Notes: a model not told the origin generated them from the letters alone. Counted from the stretch's first letter, positions 37,401-44,478 are shown. The stretch: 64,000 bases of DNA from Nitrospirota bacterium (GCA_016190245.1 JACPQY010000040.1:30574-94573), one strand, 5' to 3'. Made by a program: numbers and translations.

Positions 37401-38498
37401 TACGACATTGCGGACGGGGACGGGGACATTTTGGGGACGCCGATCTGGGACACGAAGAGCGAGGGGGAATTCAGCCCGGCGTGCGACCTGAACAACGACG
37501 GCGACACGACCGACAGCGGCCTGCACGTCCTGTACGTGGCCGCGGGGAAGGCCTCGGGGAGCGTGGCCAAGGTCTTTTTTCTGACGGACGACCCCGTGAG
37601 CAGCGCCCTGGAGGTGCCCGCGGCCGGATGCGCGTGGAACGCGCCGTTCACGAACGCGGGGGTGGACGAGATCACCTCACCGTTGATTTACGACCAGAAC
37701 AATCTGTACTTTGGAGGTGAGAACGCCTCCGACGCGGCCAAGATTTTCGGCGTGCAGATTTCCAACAAGGCCCTTCAGATGACCGTGGGGGCGGCATCTC
37801 GCGTGGAGACGGCGCCGGCGTGGAAAGACTTTTCAGGGACGGTGTTCCTGTACATGGGTTCGGAGCAGAGTCCGGCGTGCCCCGGGGCGGGGACGGCGCA
37901 TGTGTACCGCGTGAACACGGTGACGGGACTGGTGGAGACCGACAACAGCACGTCGGCGCTTCATAATGTCAACGGGCTGATGAGCCTGGTGAGCACGAGG
38001 TTGTACGTGGGGGACGACGGGGGACGGATGCACGGGCTCAATGCGTCCTCGGGGCTGGCGAATCTGGGGGGGTATCCGTACCGGGACACGACGAACCACG
38101 CGGTGGGGGATCTGGACAACTGCGTCTATCCGATCACGGCGGCGCCGTACGTGACGTATGGGAGTTGGAAGGTGGTGTACGGGGATGGGGACGGGCATTT
38201 CTACGTGCTCAATTCCACGGGGGTGCCACTAGGGGGGTATCCGTTCCGTCCCGGGGGTTTGAGCTCGGTCTTCACGAACGGTGGCCTCTCGCTTTCCGGC
38301 GTGATCGTGGTGGGGAACGCGAACGGGAAGGTTTACTACATTGACGAGAGCGCGGCGAGCGTGTTCAAGACGTACGATTTCGGGCCGGGCGTGACGATCG
38401 GGCAAGTGGCGTACAACGCGAACCAGCAGAAGTTCATGATCGGGACGAGCGGCGGGGGGTTGTACTTCCTCAACAAGGAAGCGGACCCCACCCCCTGA
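31461..38498 (+). CDS. Giant multidomain secreted lipoprotein with fibronectin type III and jelly-roll modules
   Basis: A 2345-residue surface or secreted protein. The ATG at 31461 follows AAGGTGGGA and gives a lipoprotein signal ending GFGAC. Modules in order: a jelly-roll/MAM-like domain (about 31.7-32.25 kb, starting PHSFETGWDGW), a fibronectin III-like domain, a region of strand-rich fill, further FN3 modules, a second copy of the jelly-roll domain (about 34.16-34.68 kb, PHDFETTDGGW), four FN3-like repeats with TTYADTGLTNGT-type ends (34.7-36.0 kb), a WSTPANWSGDTLP passenger-type beta-helix segment (36.4-36.9 kb) and a propeller-like C-terminus (37.1-38.5 kb). No transmembrane or barrel anchor is seen. 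From about 36.9 kb codon choice shifts to G-ending codons. Role is unknown; adhesion or matrix structure is a guess. Confidence 0.85.
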   Translation: MMVQTGWNLRAWVLVTATALGFGACQGGTGSPKEPPVGGQPTAFADSSDFPGSEAVGDGAGGLRVRKAPPAGVLTACTNATYPMPHSFETGWDGWTVETGTQWAQGAPSAAGAGSGGAGCGYNSNADPAAGDPGSNVLGTRLGTTTNASRYQNNQTARVVSPVVDCSKLQNVRLAYNRWLNAELAQFDDASIELSTDGGTNWTLIWNNNNFTPILDSAWTAKEITLPFNLADKKASVRLRYALVTDATCNATGWNMDRVRLVGNDVPPGAPTNLWAQDTAGDTGGSLTVNWTKSTDDGAGFNDVNGYEVWRRTAAGNFASCTALVTDGDNCGCVKGATANCQAAGLLGAGTQTYADTFSIANNTNYYYLVKVSDVGGNIIESAEAGPVQALDNTAAPSAPTLVSPADGSASAVKAPTLTWNVPTDPNNNLLHFKVEISPNPGFGSTVFTEEFGTATYYDSVASSNVSWSTTDGVATVLAGQGVADQVSNPAGASLYRLDFDGNNSQSFTPSGAMDLYSIDVKLGNESGTIYTYIIDLFGDAGGGLPDTANLVATVTANHDPSGGAAFFNFPFAKPLPALTGGTSYVFVIRALTTQVTGTNVKFGDSGYAGVCNRTDNGGASWAACANGWDLAFRTYPSSYPASGTVQSKVIASSAADITRATLTADHRLKGGTIAYQLSANDGVNWENATPGTPLDFANPGKSLKWRATVTTPGANVSPVIDRVTVEYTSLFVRESLYGTTGFSPMPPVASGSGTTDYEVQPSEALSDGVYYWRVSAYNGFLYGPTSAVRSFTVDTTPPSWAANPIGLGVADAQTGGKLNVSWTQSATDTLSAVSYRIHCGSLGFIPSGANLVTTVTAKSYADSGLLSGTQYCYRIVPADAIGNAGAQSEEVCATPTATFAYCTAATAQPHDFETTDGGWISGGTNNNWQWGNASPGGTGNPDPNAAFRGSKIWGTNLGGNYLNNSNSWVRSPALNCANIAGITLRYRRWLNFENGFDSGLVEASTDGFVSVINVLWDAAKVDPADTIWVQQTLALPAAYNGNANVQVRFRLTSDGAVVRSGWNVDYVEVYGTPTDTTPPTFSGSFTATDAGTGGRINLSWVAATDVSPPITYRIHRSTTSGFTPDVTNEITATTGTTYADTGLTNGTTFYYRIRAVDNLGNATLHTTQASAAPTAPPDTTPPTFAGIKLAQAVQVSGQAKVEFNAAADSSPPIKYNVYYQATASWSWATATRIANCSTSTGDVYALKCTVTGLTNGTSYTFGVRAQDSAPTPNEDANAITAAATPTPAPDTTPPTWAATPCVLNNGVGIQSAANTGEGGEVALEFNNATDATSPPVKFNVYYKAVASCASFSFPTATKIAHVAVAAGSSCPNKFVVTGLLNAEPYGFAVRAEDSAPAPNQESNTNCLAATPSDTQPPTWLSTVGVSTVTSGASQNTVAWGAASDPTNPVTFNLYRCVDAGGGCTPTASAAIATGLTSASTPYTDGGLTNGTKYCYSVRAQDGVSNVDTNTNRACATPGSTPTSPDMTSAAAADTSGGGTGPQAGDTVKLVFDGSTSGWACSSLDTNLALTGGHSWGAGPSCSWEGTGGLTNNELTVTVGSGATIAVGDSITIAAGTIKDPTGTNNATGSPPTVMGTFGTTRTWDNGGGDGLWSTPANWSGDTLPTSSNPVVFNGTSTANCTIDTTVTVAQMDLNSGYTGTVTLGGVTAMVNGNVTLGTGTLSTGTGLGTLVVSGNLTVNSGGTFSMPGAGTLRLSDTSALQAAYNATAAGRFVASSASATVTKTTAGSGGFAFRIYGEADITGLTFGYAGTNGLELGNWTNNPTVTNFRNVTFQNHGGAGTTFMTVRANGGFSMAGTGITFGAIAAGNNVKLLDDDGALGGSVVFATFGASGSGKGDTYEVDNDSNEDGMPDAAGGDAVVQWATSGYALDGAAVGFPTLAFDWNTYAQYAVYVAARDVSGASTADRVYVRDTAGNALYSYDIADGDGDILGTPIWDTKSEGEFSPACDLNNDGDTTDSGLHVLYVAAGKASGSVAKVFFLTDDPVSSALEVPAAGCAWNAPFTNAGVDEITSPLIYDQNNLYFGGENASDAAKIFGVQISNKALQMTVGAASRVETAPAWKDFSGTVFLYMGSEQSPACPGAGTAHVYRVNTVTGLVETDNSTSALHNVNGLMSLVSTRLYVGDDGGRMHGLNASSGLANLGGYPYRDTTNHAVGDLDNCVYPITAAPYVTYGSWKVVYGDGDGHFYVLNSTGVPLGGYPFRPGGLSSVFTNGGLSLSGVIVVGNANGKVYYIDESAASVFKTYDFGPGVTIGQVAYNANQQKFMIGTSGGGLYFLNKEADPTP

Positions 38499-38792
38499 AT
38501 CGTGGATCCGGGAGCCCGCCGCGCCCCGTTCCACGGTGGAGAACCCGGCTCAATGCAGGTGGATCCTCGAAGACCTCATCCACGCCCACGTCCCAGAAAT
38601 CCCCGTAAATGCCGAGCCGGAGCCTGATCTCGGGCCTAGTCCGGACCTGCCCCACGACGCCGTAGAGCCCGAATCCCTGCTTGTCGGCATCGTCCGATCC
38701 CGCGTGGAGAATATTCAGCGTGGCTATAGGGACGTTGTTTCCTAGATTGCATAGCGATTGACAACGGGTGCCGGCCGGAATAGGTTTCCGGC
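38499..38792. other. Spacer between giant lipoprotein gene and transposase gene
   Basis: Holds a hairpin touching the transposase start (38774-38792). On the minus strand an open frame without a good start reads NNVPIATLNILHAG and later RLRLGIYGDFWDVG, which looks protein-like (strand-rich, barrel-like) and may be a gene remnant. I cannot support it as a gene. Confidence 0.35.
38774..38792 (+). repeat. Perfect hairpin abutting the transposase start codon
   Basis: GCCGGAA-taggt-TTCCGGC, seven base pairs with a five-base loop, ends one base before the ATG at 38793. It may mask the start in the mRNA or be a subterminal hairpin of the kind used by IS200/IS605-type enzymes. Confidence 0.6.
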
Positions 38793-39782
38793 ATGCCTCG
38801 TCAGGCGCGGCTGGATGCGCCGGGTGCCTTGCATCACGTCATGATCCGGGGTGTGAACCGGTCGCCGATCTTTTCGGATGACCACGACCGTTCGGATTTT
38901 CTCGACCGGCTCGCCCGCAATCTCGAGAAGGACGGGACTGAGGTCTACGCGTGGGCGCTGATGAAGAATCATGTGCATCTCTTGCTCAAGAGCGGGTCCC
39001 GTGGGCTGTCGTCCGTCATGCGCTGTCTGTTGACCGGCTATGCCCGCGCCTTCAATCGGAGGCACGGACGGAGGGGTCACTTGTTCGAGAACCGGTACAA
39101 GTCGATCCTTTGCGACGGGGAGACCTATCTGTTGACTCTGGTGCGCTACATCCACCTCAATCCGTACCGGGTGCGGGTGGTGTCAGGCCTGGACGAATTG
39201 GATCGCCATCCTTGGGCGGGGCACAGCGCGCTGATGGGGCATGTCCGGAGGCCGTGGATGGATACCCATCACGTGTTGTCGCAGTTTTCGCCCGTGGCAG
39301 GACGTGCGCAGAGGGCGTATCGGCGGTTCGTGGAGGAAGGTGTGGATCGCAGGCGGCGCCCGGAGTTCGCGGGGGGAGGCCTTGTGCGCAGTTTGGGGGG
39401 ATGGTCCGCGGTCCGGGCGATCCACCGGCGCGGGGAGAGGCCGGCATCGGACGAGCGGATCTTGGGAGGGGGGGAATTTGTTGAGCGAGTTCTGAGAGAA
39501 GCGGAGGAAAGACATGTGCGGCAGCTTGGGCATCGTCGGGCTGGCTCCACCCTGGAGCGGATCGTGGACGAGGAGTGCCGACGATGCGCGGTGAGTGTTC
39601 AGGAACTCTCCGGAGGGAGTCGACGCGCCTTGGTCAGTCGCGTGCGGGCGACGGTGGCGTATCGGGGTCGGGAGGAATTGGGCCTGGGCGCGGCCGAGAT
39701 GGCTCGTCGGTTGGGCGTGAACACATCCAGCATTGTGCGGGCGATCGGAAGGGCGGAGGGATGGAGCAGAAAAGCAACGTAG
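38793..39782 (+). CDS. REP-associated tyrosine transposase (Y1, IS200-like) with C-terminal DnaA-like HTH
   Basis: A 329-residue single-strand DNA transposase of the HUH/Y1 type. The N-terminus MPRQARLDAPGALHHVMIRG is the hallmark of the REP-associated (RAYT) branch. The HUH motif is NHVHLLLK and the catalytic Tyr lies in ETYLLTLVRYIHLNPYR. Unlike IS200 TnpA (about 150 residues) it has a long C-terminal part whose last 70 residues (SRRALVSRVRATVAYRGREELG, MARRLGVNTSSIVRAI) resemble the DnaA domain IV-type helix-turn-helix. No insertion-sequence ends or tnpB are seen, and the gene overlaps endonuclease V by 22 bases. Palindromic repeats elsewhere in the window are plausible substrates. Confidence 0.88.
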   Translation: MPRQARLDAPGALHHVMIRGVNRSPIFSDDHDRSDFLDRLARNLEKDGTEVYAWALMKNHVHLLLKSGSRGLSSVMRCLLTGYARAFNRRHGRRGHLFENRYKSILCDGETYLLTLVRYIHLNPYRVRVVSGLDELDRHPWAGHSALMGHVRRPWMDTHHVLSQFSPVAGRAQRAYRRFVEEGVDRRRRPEFAGGGLVRSLGGWSAVRAIHRRGERPASDERILGGGEFVERVLREAEERHVRQLGHRRAGSTLERIVDEECRRCAVSVQELSGGSRRALVSRVRATVAYRGREELGLGAAEMARRLGVNTSSIVRAIGRAEGWSRKAT

Positions 39783-40474
39783 GAAACAACGTCCCCGCTC
39801 CGTTTGCACGGTTGGCGGAGGAGCAGAGGCGGTTGGCGCGGAGGGTGGTGCTGCGGGATGGGGTGCCGCTCGGGCGGATCCGATGCGTGGCAGGGGCGGA
39901 CCTGACCTTCGTGAGTCCATGGAGGACCCCGACAACGGGCCTCGCGTGCGTGGCGCTGTTCAGCTACCCGGACTTGAAGTGGCTCGATGCGGTCGTTCTG
40001 AAGGGGCGTGTGACGTTCCCGTACGTGCCGGGCTTTCTCAGCTATCGCGAGCTGCCGCTCCTGCTGCGTGCATTCCGTCGTGTTCGAGACAAGGTGGACG
40101 CCGTGCTGGTGGACGCCCAGGGGATCGCGCATCCCCGCCGATGCGGTCTCGCCTCGCATTTCGGTGTGAAGGCGGGCGTAATGAGTGTGGGTTGCGCGAA
40201 GAGCCACCTGTGCGGGCGGTACCGGGAGCCCGCGCGCCGTCCGGGGGCCGCGTCGGTCCTTCAGGGCGAGGGTAGAGAACGGCTCGGCTATGTCCTGCGC
40301 CCGGGCGTGGGGAAGAGCCTCCTCTTCATCTCGCCCGGACATCGCGTGAGCGCGGAGACTTCACTCGCCTTGGCGCAAGCCTGCCTCCGGGGCCACACGT
40401 TGCCGGAGCCCACTCGGGTGGCTCACAACCTGCTCGTGGAAGAGCGGAGAAAGCTTATGGCGGGTGCGGAGTAG
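39761..40474 (+). CDS. nfi: Endonuclease V
   Basis: DNA repair enzyme that nicks near deoxyinosine. The start ATG 39761 (MEQKSNVGNNVPAPFARL) has GGAGG just upstream and lies inside the end of the transposase gene. Family motifs are IRCVAGADLTF (metal-binding Asp), VTFPYVPGFLSYRELP (wedge motif), LVDAQGIAHPRRCGLASHFGV (second catalytic Asp, H) and the late ISPGHRVSAETSLALAQAC. Length of 237 residues is normal. All catalytic acids appear intact. Confidence 0.9.
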   Translation: MEQKSNVGNNVPAPFARLAEEQRRLARRVVLRDGVPLGRIRCVAGADLTFVSPWRTPTTGLACVALFSYPDLKWLDAVVLKGRVTFPYVPGFLSYRELPLLLRAFRRVRDKVDAVLVDAQGIAHPRRCGLASHFGVKAGVMSVGCAKSHLCGRYREPARRPGAASVLQGEGRERLGYVLRPGVGKSLLFISPGHRVSAETSLALAQACLRGHTLPEPTRVAHNLLVEERRKLMAGAE

Positions 40475-40497
40475 GGGCACATCGGGAGGTGTCCCCT
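40475..40497. terminator. Weak hairpin between convergent genes
   Basis: GGGGCACA...GGTGTCCCC forms a stem with one bulged base between the nfi stop and the end of the YbhB-like gene. There is no clear T-run, so termination is only a suggestion. Confidence 0.3.
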
Positions 40498-40510
40498 CAG
40501 GGCTTGGCCG

Positions 40511-40966
40511 CTACGTCTTCTTGTACTTCCCCATCAGCTCGGCTTGGCCGAGGATGTGGCCTTTCATGGCCGTCTCGAGGTCCTTCTTCGTCGTGGAAGC
40601 GGACAGGTCGAGCATCGTGTTGAGCGCATACAGCTTGAAGTAGTAGCGATGCGTGCCCGACGGAGGACAAGGTCCCCCGTAGCCGATCCGGCGGAAGTCG
40701 CTGGTGCCTTGGCGGGTCCCGTCCTTGAGTTGATGTGTTTTCTCGACATTTTCCGGAAGCCCTTTTGAGCTCGAAGGAATGTCCCACGCGACCCAGTGGA
40801 CCCAGGTGCCCGCCGGCGCGTCGGGGTCGTCGGAAATGAGGGCGAAGCTCTTGACCCCGGCAGGGGGGTCGCTCCAAGCCAGAGCCGGGGAGACGTCGGC
40901 GCCCTGGCAGGTGAACTTGGACGGAATGGAATCGCCTTGCTTGAACGCGGTGCTCGAAATCTGCAT
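40511..40966 (-). CDS. YbhB/YbcL family (PEBP/Raf kinase inhibitor-like) protein
   Basis: A phosphatidylethanolamine-binding-fold protein of 151 residues from ATG 40966 (MQISSTAFKQGDSIPSKFTCQG), the usual YbhB beginning. The ligand-site motifs DDPDAPAGTWVHWVAWDIP and GGPCPPSGTHRYYFKLYAL are intact. A perfect AGGAGG lies seven bases upstream of this ATG. A longer frame from GTG 41053 would add a hydrophobic signal-like segment (LSGLSVILAATGLFLAAGGG) that would export it, as in YbcL, but that start has no ribosome site. It is downstream of the epimerase on the minus strand. Biological role of bacterial members is poorly known. Confidence 0.85.
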   Translation of the reverse strand: MQISSTAFKQGDSIPSKFTCQGADVSPALAWSDPPAGVKSFALISDDPDAPAGTWVHWVAWDIPSSSKGLPENVEKTHQLKDGTRQGTSDFRRIGYGGPCPPSGTHRYYFKLYALNTMLDLSASTTKKDLETAMKGHILGQAELMGKYKKT

Positions 40967-40973
40967 GGTGCCA

Positions 40974-40979
40974 CCTCCT
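40974..40979 (-). promoter_or_regulatory. Ribosome binding site deciding the YbhB-like start
   Basis: AGGAGG on the minus strand, seven bases before ATG 40966. It also encodes the Gly run of the longer frame, so it may be coincidental. Confidence 0.45.
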
Positions 40980-41113
40980 GCTGCAAGAAAGAGCCCTGTC
41001 GCGGCGAGGATGACGGACAGGCCGCTCAAACGAGTCGCTGCGGGTTGGCTCACGCCGTGATTGTATGCCCGACACGGCTCCGTGCCAACGGGGTCGCTGC
41101 GGGCGGGACGGGA

Positions 41114-42034
41114 TCAGATCTGCGAGCAGGCCCGGATGTCTTGGTCGAGTGTGTTGGGGTACCGAAGGAGGCGTTTCGCCTCGGTCGCATCGTGATAGAG
41201 GTCGCGGCACAGCATCCCGAGGAGATCGCGCGGCGGGATGCCGGCCTCGCGTCCGGCTATTCGGTTCCATGCCGAGATAGTGGAGCCCACAACCGAGAGC
41301 GTCGCAGCGGGCACGGCGTGAGCCGTTTTGGGATGGCCCGAGATGTGCGCGAACCGCTCAAGGAACGCCTTCCAGGTAAGGTTTTCCTCCCCCACCAAGT
41401 AGCGTCGCGCTGGCTCACCGTCATCGAGGGCGTTGGCGATGGCCACGCCCAAGGCGGTCGCACCCATGAAATTCGTCCCTCCGGGAGGCGCGAGGAGGAT
41501 CGGTGCGTGGACGTAGCGTGTGAGCACCTTGCCGAGGCTCGGCCTCCCTCGAATGGGGCCGATCACATAGGGCGGTTGAACGATGGCAGGCACCCCTTTG
41601 CCTTCGCAGGCCTTGATCACGGCGTCCTCCGAGTCAGCCCTGCTGCGGATGTACGGGTGCTTCAGAAGGTCCGGGTGTGCCGCGTGGTAGTAGGAGGTGA
41701 TGAACACCGACCGCCGCACTCCGGCCTTGCGTGCCGCCGTGAAGAGTCGGACGCTCGCGTCAATGTTGACGCGTTTGTAGAACTCCCACGCGCTTCCCTT
41801 GGGGGTGACGCGGTAGTCGGTGCCGGCCGCCCCGACGACTCCGGCCACGCCGTGGAAGGCCTCTGCAAGGTCGCCGCTCATCAGGTCCCCTTGAACGAAG
41901 GTGACGTCCTTGGGGAGGAGATCCGGCGGGGGGGCTTTGCGCGCGAGCACACGCACTTCGTGCCCGCGACGGGCCAGTTCCCGTGCCGCGTGCCACCCGA
42001 TGAGGCCGGTGCCTCCGGCGACGAGGACTCTCAT
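41114..42034 (-). CDS. NAD-dependent epimerase/dehydratase (extended SDR)
   Basis: A 306-residue Rossmann-fold protein with the extended-SDR nucleotide motif VAGGTGLIGWHAARELARRG. The catalytic Y-x3-K is not clear: the expected region reads SYYHAAHPDLLKHPYIRSRADSE, with Tyr-x3-Arg in place of Tyr-x3-Lys, so it may be a NmrA-like or atypical member acting as a redox sensor or a non-classical dehydratase. It lies downstream of the thiolase (about 150 bases of purine-rich filler between) and may share its transcript. Confidence 0.75.
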   Translation of the reverse strand: MRVLVAGGTGLIGWHAARELARRGHEVRVLARKAPPPDLLPKDVTFVQGDLMSGDLAEAFHGVAGVVGAAGTDYRVTPKGSAWEFYKRVNIDASVRLFTAARKAGVRRSVFITSYYHAAHPDLLKHPYIRSRADSEDAVIKACEGKGVPAIVQPPYVIGPIRGRPSLGKVLTRYVHAPILLAPPGGTNFMGATALGVAIANALDDGEPARRYLVGEENLTWKAFLERFAHISGHPKTAHAVPAATLSVVGSTISAWNRIAGREAGIPPRDLLGMLCRDLYHDATEAKRLLRYPNTLDQDIRACSQI

Positions 42035-42035
42035 G

Positions 42036-42125
42036 CGGAAGCCGCGAGCGGTGAGCCGTCAGCCGCAAACCGGGAGCGGGGAGCCGAGAGCCGAGAGGTG
42101 GGAGGCGCGAAAGGAAGGGGAAGGG
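42036..42125. repeat. Degenerate GAGCCG-type purine-rich repeat
   Basis: A run of imperfect GAGCCG/GGGAGC units (GAGCGGTGAGCCGTCAGCCG and neighbours) followed by an A/G stretch. It lies between the epimerase start and the thiolase stop. Looks like decayed tandem sequence; function unknown. Confidence 0.4.
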
Positions 42126-42184
42126 GCCAAGGGCATTCCCCCCACGCCATTGCCGTTCCGGCTGCCGAGGCGGTCAAAGGTGAA

Positions 42185-43369
42185 TCAGTCGCGCCGGTAC
42201 ATCGCCACGGCGCAGGCGCCGCCCAATCCGATGTTGTGCTGGAGCGCAATCTTCGCGTTCGGCACCTGGCGGGGTCCACAGAGGCCGCGGAGCTGCTGGT
42301 TGAGCTCGAAGCACTGGGCCAATCCCGTCGCGCCGAGAGGGTGACCCTTCGAGAGTAGCCCCCCGGACGGGTTCACAACCCACTTGCCTCCGTACGTGAC
42401 CTGGCCTTCGTCAAGCAGACGGGCCGCCTCGCCTTCTTTGGCCAGACCGAGCGACTCGTAGGTGATCAACTCGTTGGCCGTGAAGCAGTCGTGGAGTTCC
42501 ACCACCTGGACGTCCTTGGGACCGAGGCCGGAGTCGTTGTACACCTCGCGCGCGGCCTCGGCGGCCATGTCGTATCCGACCATCTTGATCATGGAGGGTG
42601 GATCGAAGGACGAGGGAAGGTCGGTCTTGAGGGCCAGGGCGGCGATGAAGACAGGGTTGGTCTTGCCGTGTTTGCGGGCGAAATCCTCCGAGCAGACCAC
42701 GGCGGCGGCGGCCCCGTCGGTAGTGGGGCAGCATTGGAACTTGGTGAGCGGATCGTAAATCATGGGCGAGGCCAGGATCTCTTCCACCGTGGAGGCCTCG
42801 CGGAACTGGGCGCGCTCGTTGTGCACGGCGTGCTTGCGGTTCTTGGCCGCGATCTTCGCGAGGTGCTCCTTGGTGGTCCCGTATTTCTTCATATGCTCGC
42901 GGCCGGCGCCGCCGAACATCTGGGCCGCCGGCGGGGCAGGCTCGAACCCTTGCTGCTGGATCATGACGTCCACATGCTTGTCGAGCGGGTTCGTCCGATC
43001 GCTGTACTTAGCGCCGAGCGAGCCTTTCTCCATCTTCTCGAAACCCATCGCGAGGGCGCACTCCACGGCACCGGAGCCGACCGCCTGGGCGGCCAGGTTG
43101 AGGGCCGTTGAGCCCGTCGAGCAGTTGTTGTTGACGTTGTAGACGGGAATGCCGGTAAGCCCGAACTGGTAGACTGAGCGCTGGCCGCAGGTGGATTCGC
43201 CGTACACGTAGCCCACATACGCCTGCTGGATCTCTTTGTAGGGGATGCCGGCGTCCTTCAGGGCCTGCTCGCCGGCCTCCTTGGTTAGCTCAGGATAGTC
43301 GTGCTGACCGGGCTTGTGGAACTTGGTCATGCCGACTCCGATGATGCAGACTTTTCGTGCTGGCTTCAT
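42185..43369 (-). CDS. Thiolase, SCP2/lipid-transfer type (acetyl-CoA acetyltransferase family)
   Basis: A 394-residue thiolase-superfamily enzyme of the SCP-x type, used in beta-oxidation or side-chain degradation of lipids and sterol-like compounds. The nucleophilic Cys is in [13 protein letters not shown], with [13 protein letters not shown] and [17 protein letters not shown] at the C-terminal active site. An AGGAGGT precedes the ATG by five bases. A TetR-like operator lies about 170 bases upstream. The thioesterase gene follows the same strand upstream, and this grouping suggests fatty-acyl-CoA metabolism. Confidence 0.9.
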   Translation of the reverse strand: MKPARKVCIIGVGMTKFHKPGQHDYPELTKEAGEQALKDAGIPYKEIQQAYVGYVYGESTCGQRSVYQFGLTGIPVYNVNNNCSTGSTALNLAAQAVGSGAVECALAMGFEKMEKGSLGAKYSDRTNPLDKHVDVMIQQQGFEPAPPAAQMFGGAGREHMKKYGTTKEHLAKIAAKNRKHAVHNERAQFREASTVEEILASPMIYDPLTKFQCCPTTDGAAAAVVCSEDFARKHGKTNPVFIAALALKTDLPSSFDPPSMIKMVGYDMAAEAAREVYNDSGLGPKDVQVVELHDCFTANELITYESLGLAKEGEAARLLDEGQVTYGGKWVVNPSGGLLSKGHPLGATGLAQCFELNQQLRGLCGPRQVPNAKIALQHNIGLGGACAVAMYRRD

Positions 43370-43430
43370 GAGTACCTCCTCGGTATTGGTTCCATGTCTC
43401 CCAAGCGATCTTTCCAGCGAACGTCCAACG

Positions 43431-43502
43431 CGGTAGCGCGGGCTGAAGCCCGCGGCTACCGGATCGGGAATCCGGGGTAGGCGCAGGCTTTGAGCCCGCG
43501 GG
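43431..43502 (+). repeat. REP-like palindromic element, family A, short copy 2
   Basis: Compact version: GCGGGCTGAAGCCCGC hairpin, then GGCTACC...GGGGTAGGCGC, then AGGCTTTGAGCCCGCGGG. It lacks the about 45-base nested hairpin found in the copies at 23534 and 58126. It lies upstream of the thiolase. Confidence 0.75.
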
Positions 43503-43537
43503 TCACTCGTGCCGGACGTTCATCTTCTTAGACGCTC

Positions 43538-43555
43538 TGACTAACCGTTCAGTGA
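43538..43555. promoter_or_regulatory. TetR-type operator candidate upstream of the thiolase gene
   Basis: TGACTAACCGTTCAGTGA is an imperfect palindrome (ACTnAnCGnTnAGT) that resembles operators of FadR/PsrA-like TetR regulators of fatty-acid genes. It is about 170 bases upstream of the thiolase start and just past the thioesterase stop. No regulator gene is in the window. Confidence 0.4.
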
Positions 43556-43614
43556 GGTCTGCAGGCATCCTACACACAATTTGACGCGGGTGCAAGTGGA
43601 TTTGGCGCAGTGCG

Positions 43615-44478
43615 TCAAAAGGCCCTCTCCTCAATCACGAGGCTTTGGAGGGAGCGGCCGATGTGCCCCTTCTCATCGAAGAGGGTGCCGACCGCGAGGC
43701 CGACGCCCAGGTTCTCAGGAATCGTGGCCGCGTCCAGGCAGACCCATTCGCCGACCGGGTAGCGATGGAGGTAGATCGTGAGGTCGGGGTTGACGAAAGT
43801 GAACTGGGATATGTTGAGCATCATGCTGATGCCGTTGCCCGAATCGGCGACCATGGCCACCCGTTGGAGGGGGGACGGACTTTCACCGGGCAGAAGGGGG
43901 TACCGCATCCGAAACCAGGATGCGGCGGGTCCCGCGCCGAACTCGCCACGGACCCATCGGCCCTCCATCGCGGAGTGATAGCCGAGGGCAGTACCGAAGA
44001 ATGGGAACTCGAAAGGCCGACACTGTTCAGGAAGCGGAGGACGCGGCTCCCCATGTTGACCCGATCCGCCCGAGGCGGACTCGGGGCCCCGCACGGGGCG
44101 CGGATCGACCTCAGAAGGGCTTGGGAGACGGACGGAGCGCCTACGGATTCTCAGGGCTGTGGCTCGGACCACCTCTCGTCGTTCATCCGAAAGGATGGCC
44201 TCGACCCACTGGACCGTTCGGCCCTCTTTGAGGGGGCGCGTCTCGATCCGGAGTCGGCCCAGGGGGACGGGCCGCAGGAACTCGTAGGTGAGCCGCGCCA
44301 CGTGCCAGCCGCCCTCAGGATCGTTCTGCTCGATGGCCCGCGCGAGCAGGGCGGAAGGGGGCCCGCCGTGCTGATGGGCGGGATTCCAGGGGCCCCGCGT
44401 CAGCTCCGTGGCGATGAAGGATGTGCCGCCGGGGACGAAGAGTGAGGTGGGCGGCGCGGGAGGCGTCGTCTCAGCCAT
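43615..44478 (-). CDS. Acyl-CoA thioesterase (TesB/4HBT_3-like double hotdog)
   Basis: A 287-residue protein with two hotdog-like halves, typical of the TesB-like thioesterase-family group. The first half has ARLTYEFLRPVPLGRLRIETRPLKEGRTVQWVEA, the family substrate-loop pattern; the second half ends NPDLTIYLHRYPVGEWVCLDAAT, the conserved late hotdog strand. It probably hydrolyses acyl-CoA or acts as a dehydratase-like binding domain. Its start lies inside the end of the peptidase gene upstream (79-base overlap). Confidence 0.8.
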   Translation of the reverse strand: MAETTPPAPPTSLFVPGGTSFIATELTRGPWNPAHQHGGPPSALLARAIEQNDPEGGWHVARLTYEFLRPVPLGRLRIETRPLKEGRTVQWVEAILSDERREVVRATALRIRRRSVRLPSPSEVDPRPVRGPESASGGSGQHGEPRPPLPEQCRPFEFPFFGTALGYHSAMEGRWVRGEFGAGPAASWFRMRYPLLPGESPSPLQRVAMVADSGNGISMMLNISQFTFVNPDLTIYLHRYPVGEWVCLDAATIPENLGVGLAVGTLFDEKGHIGRSLQSLVIEERAF

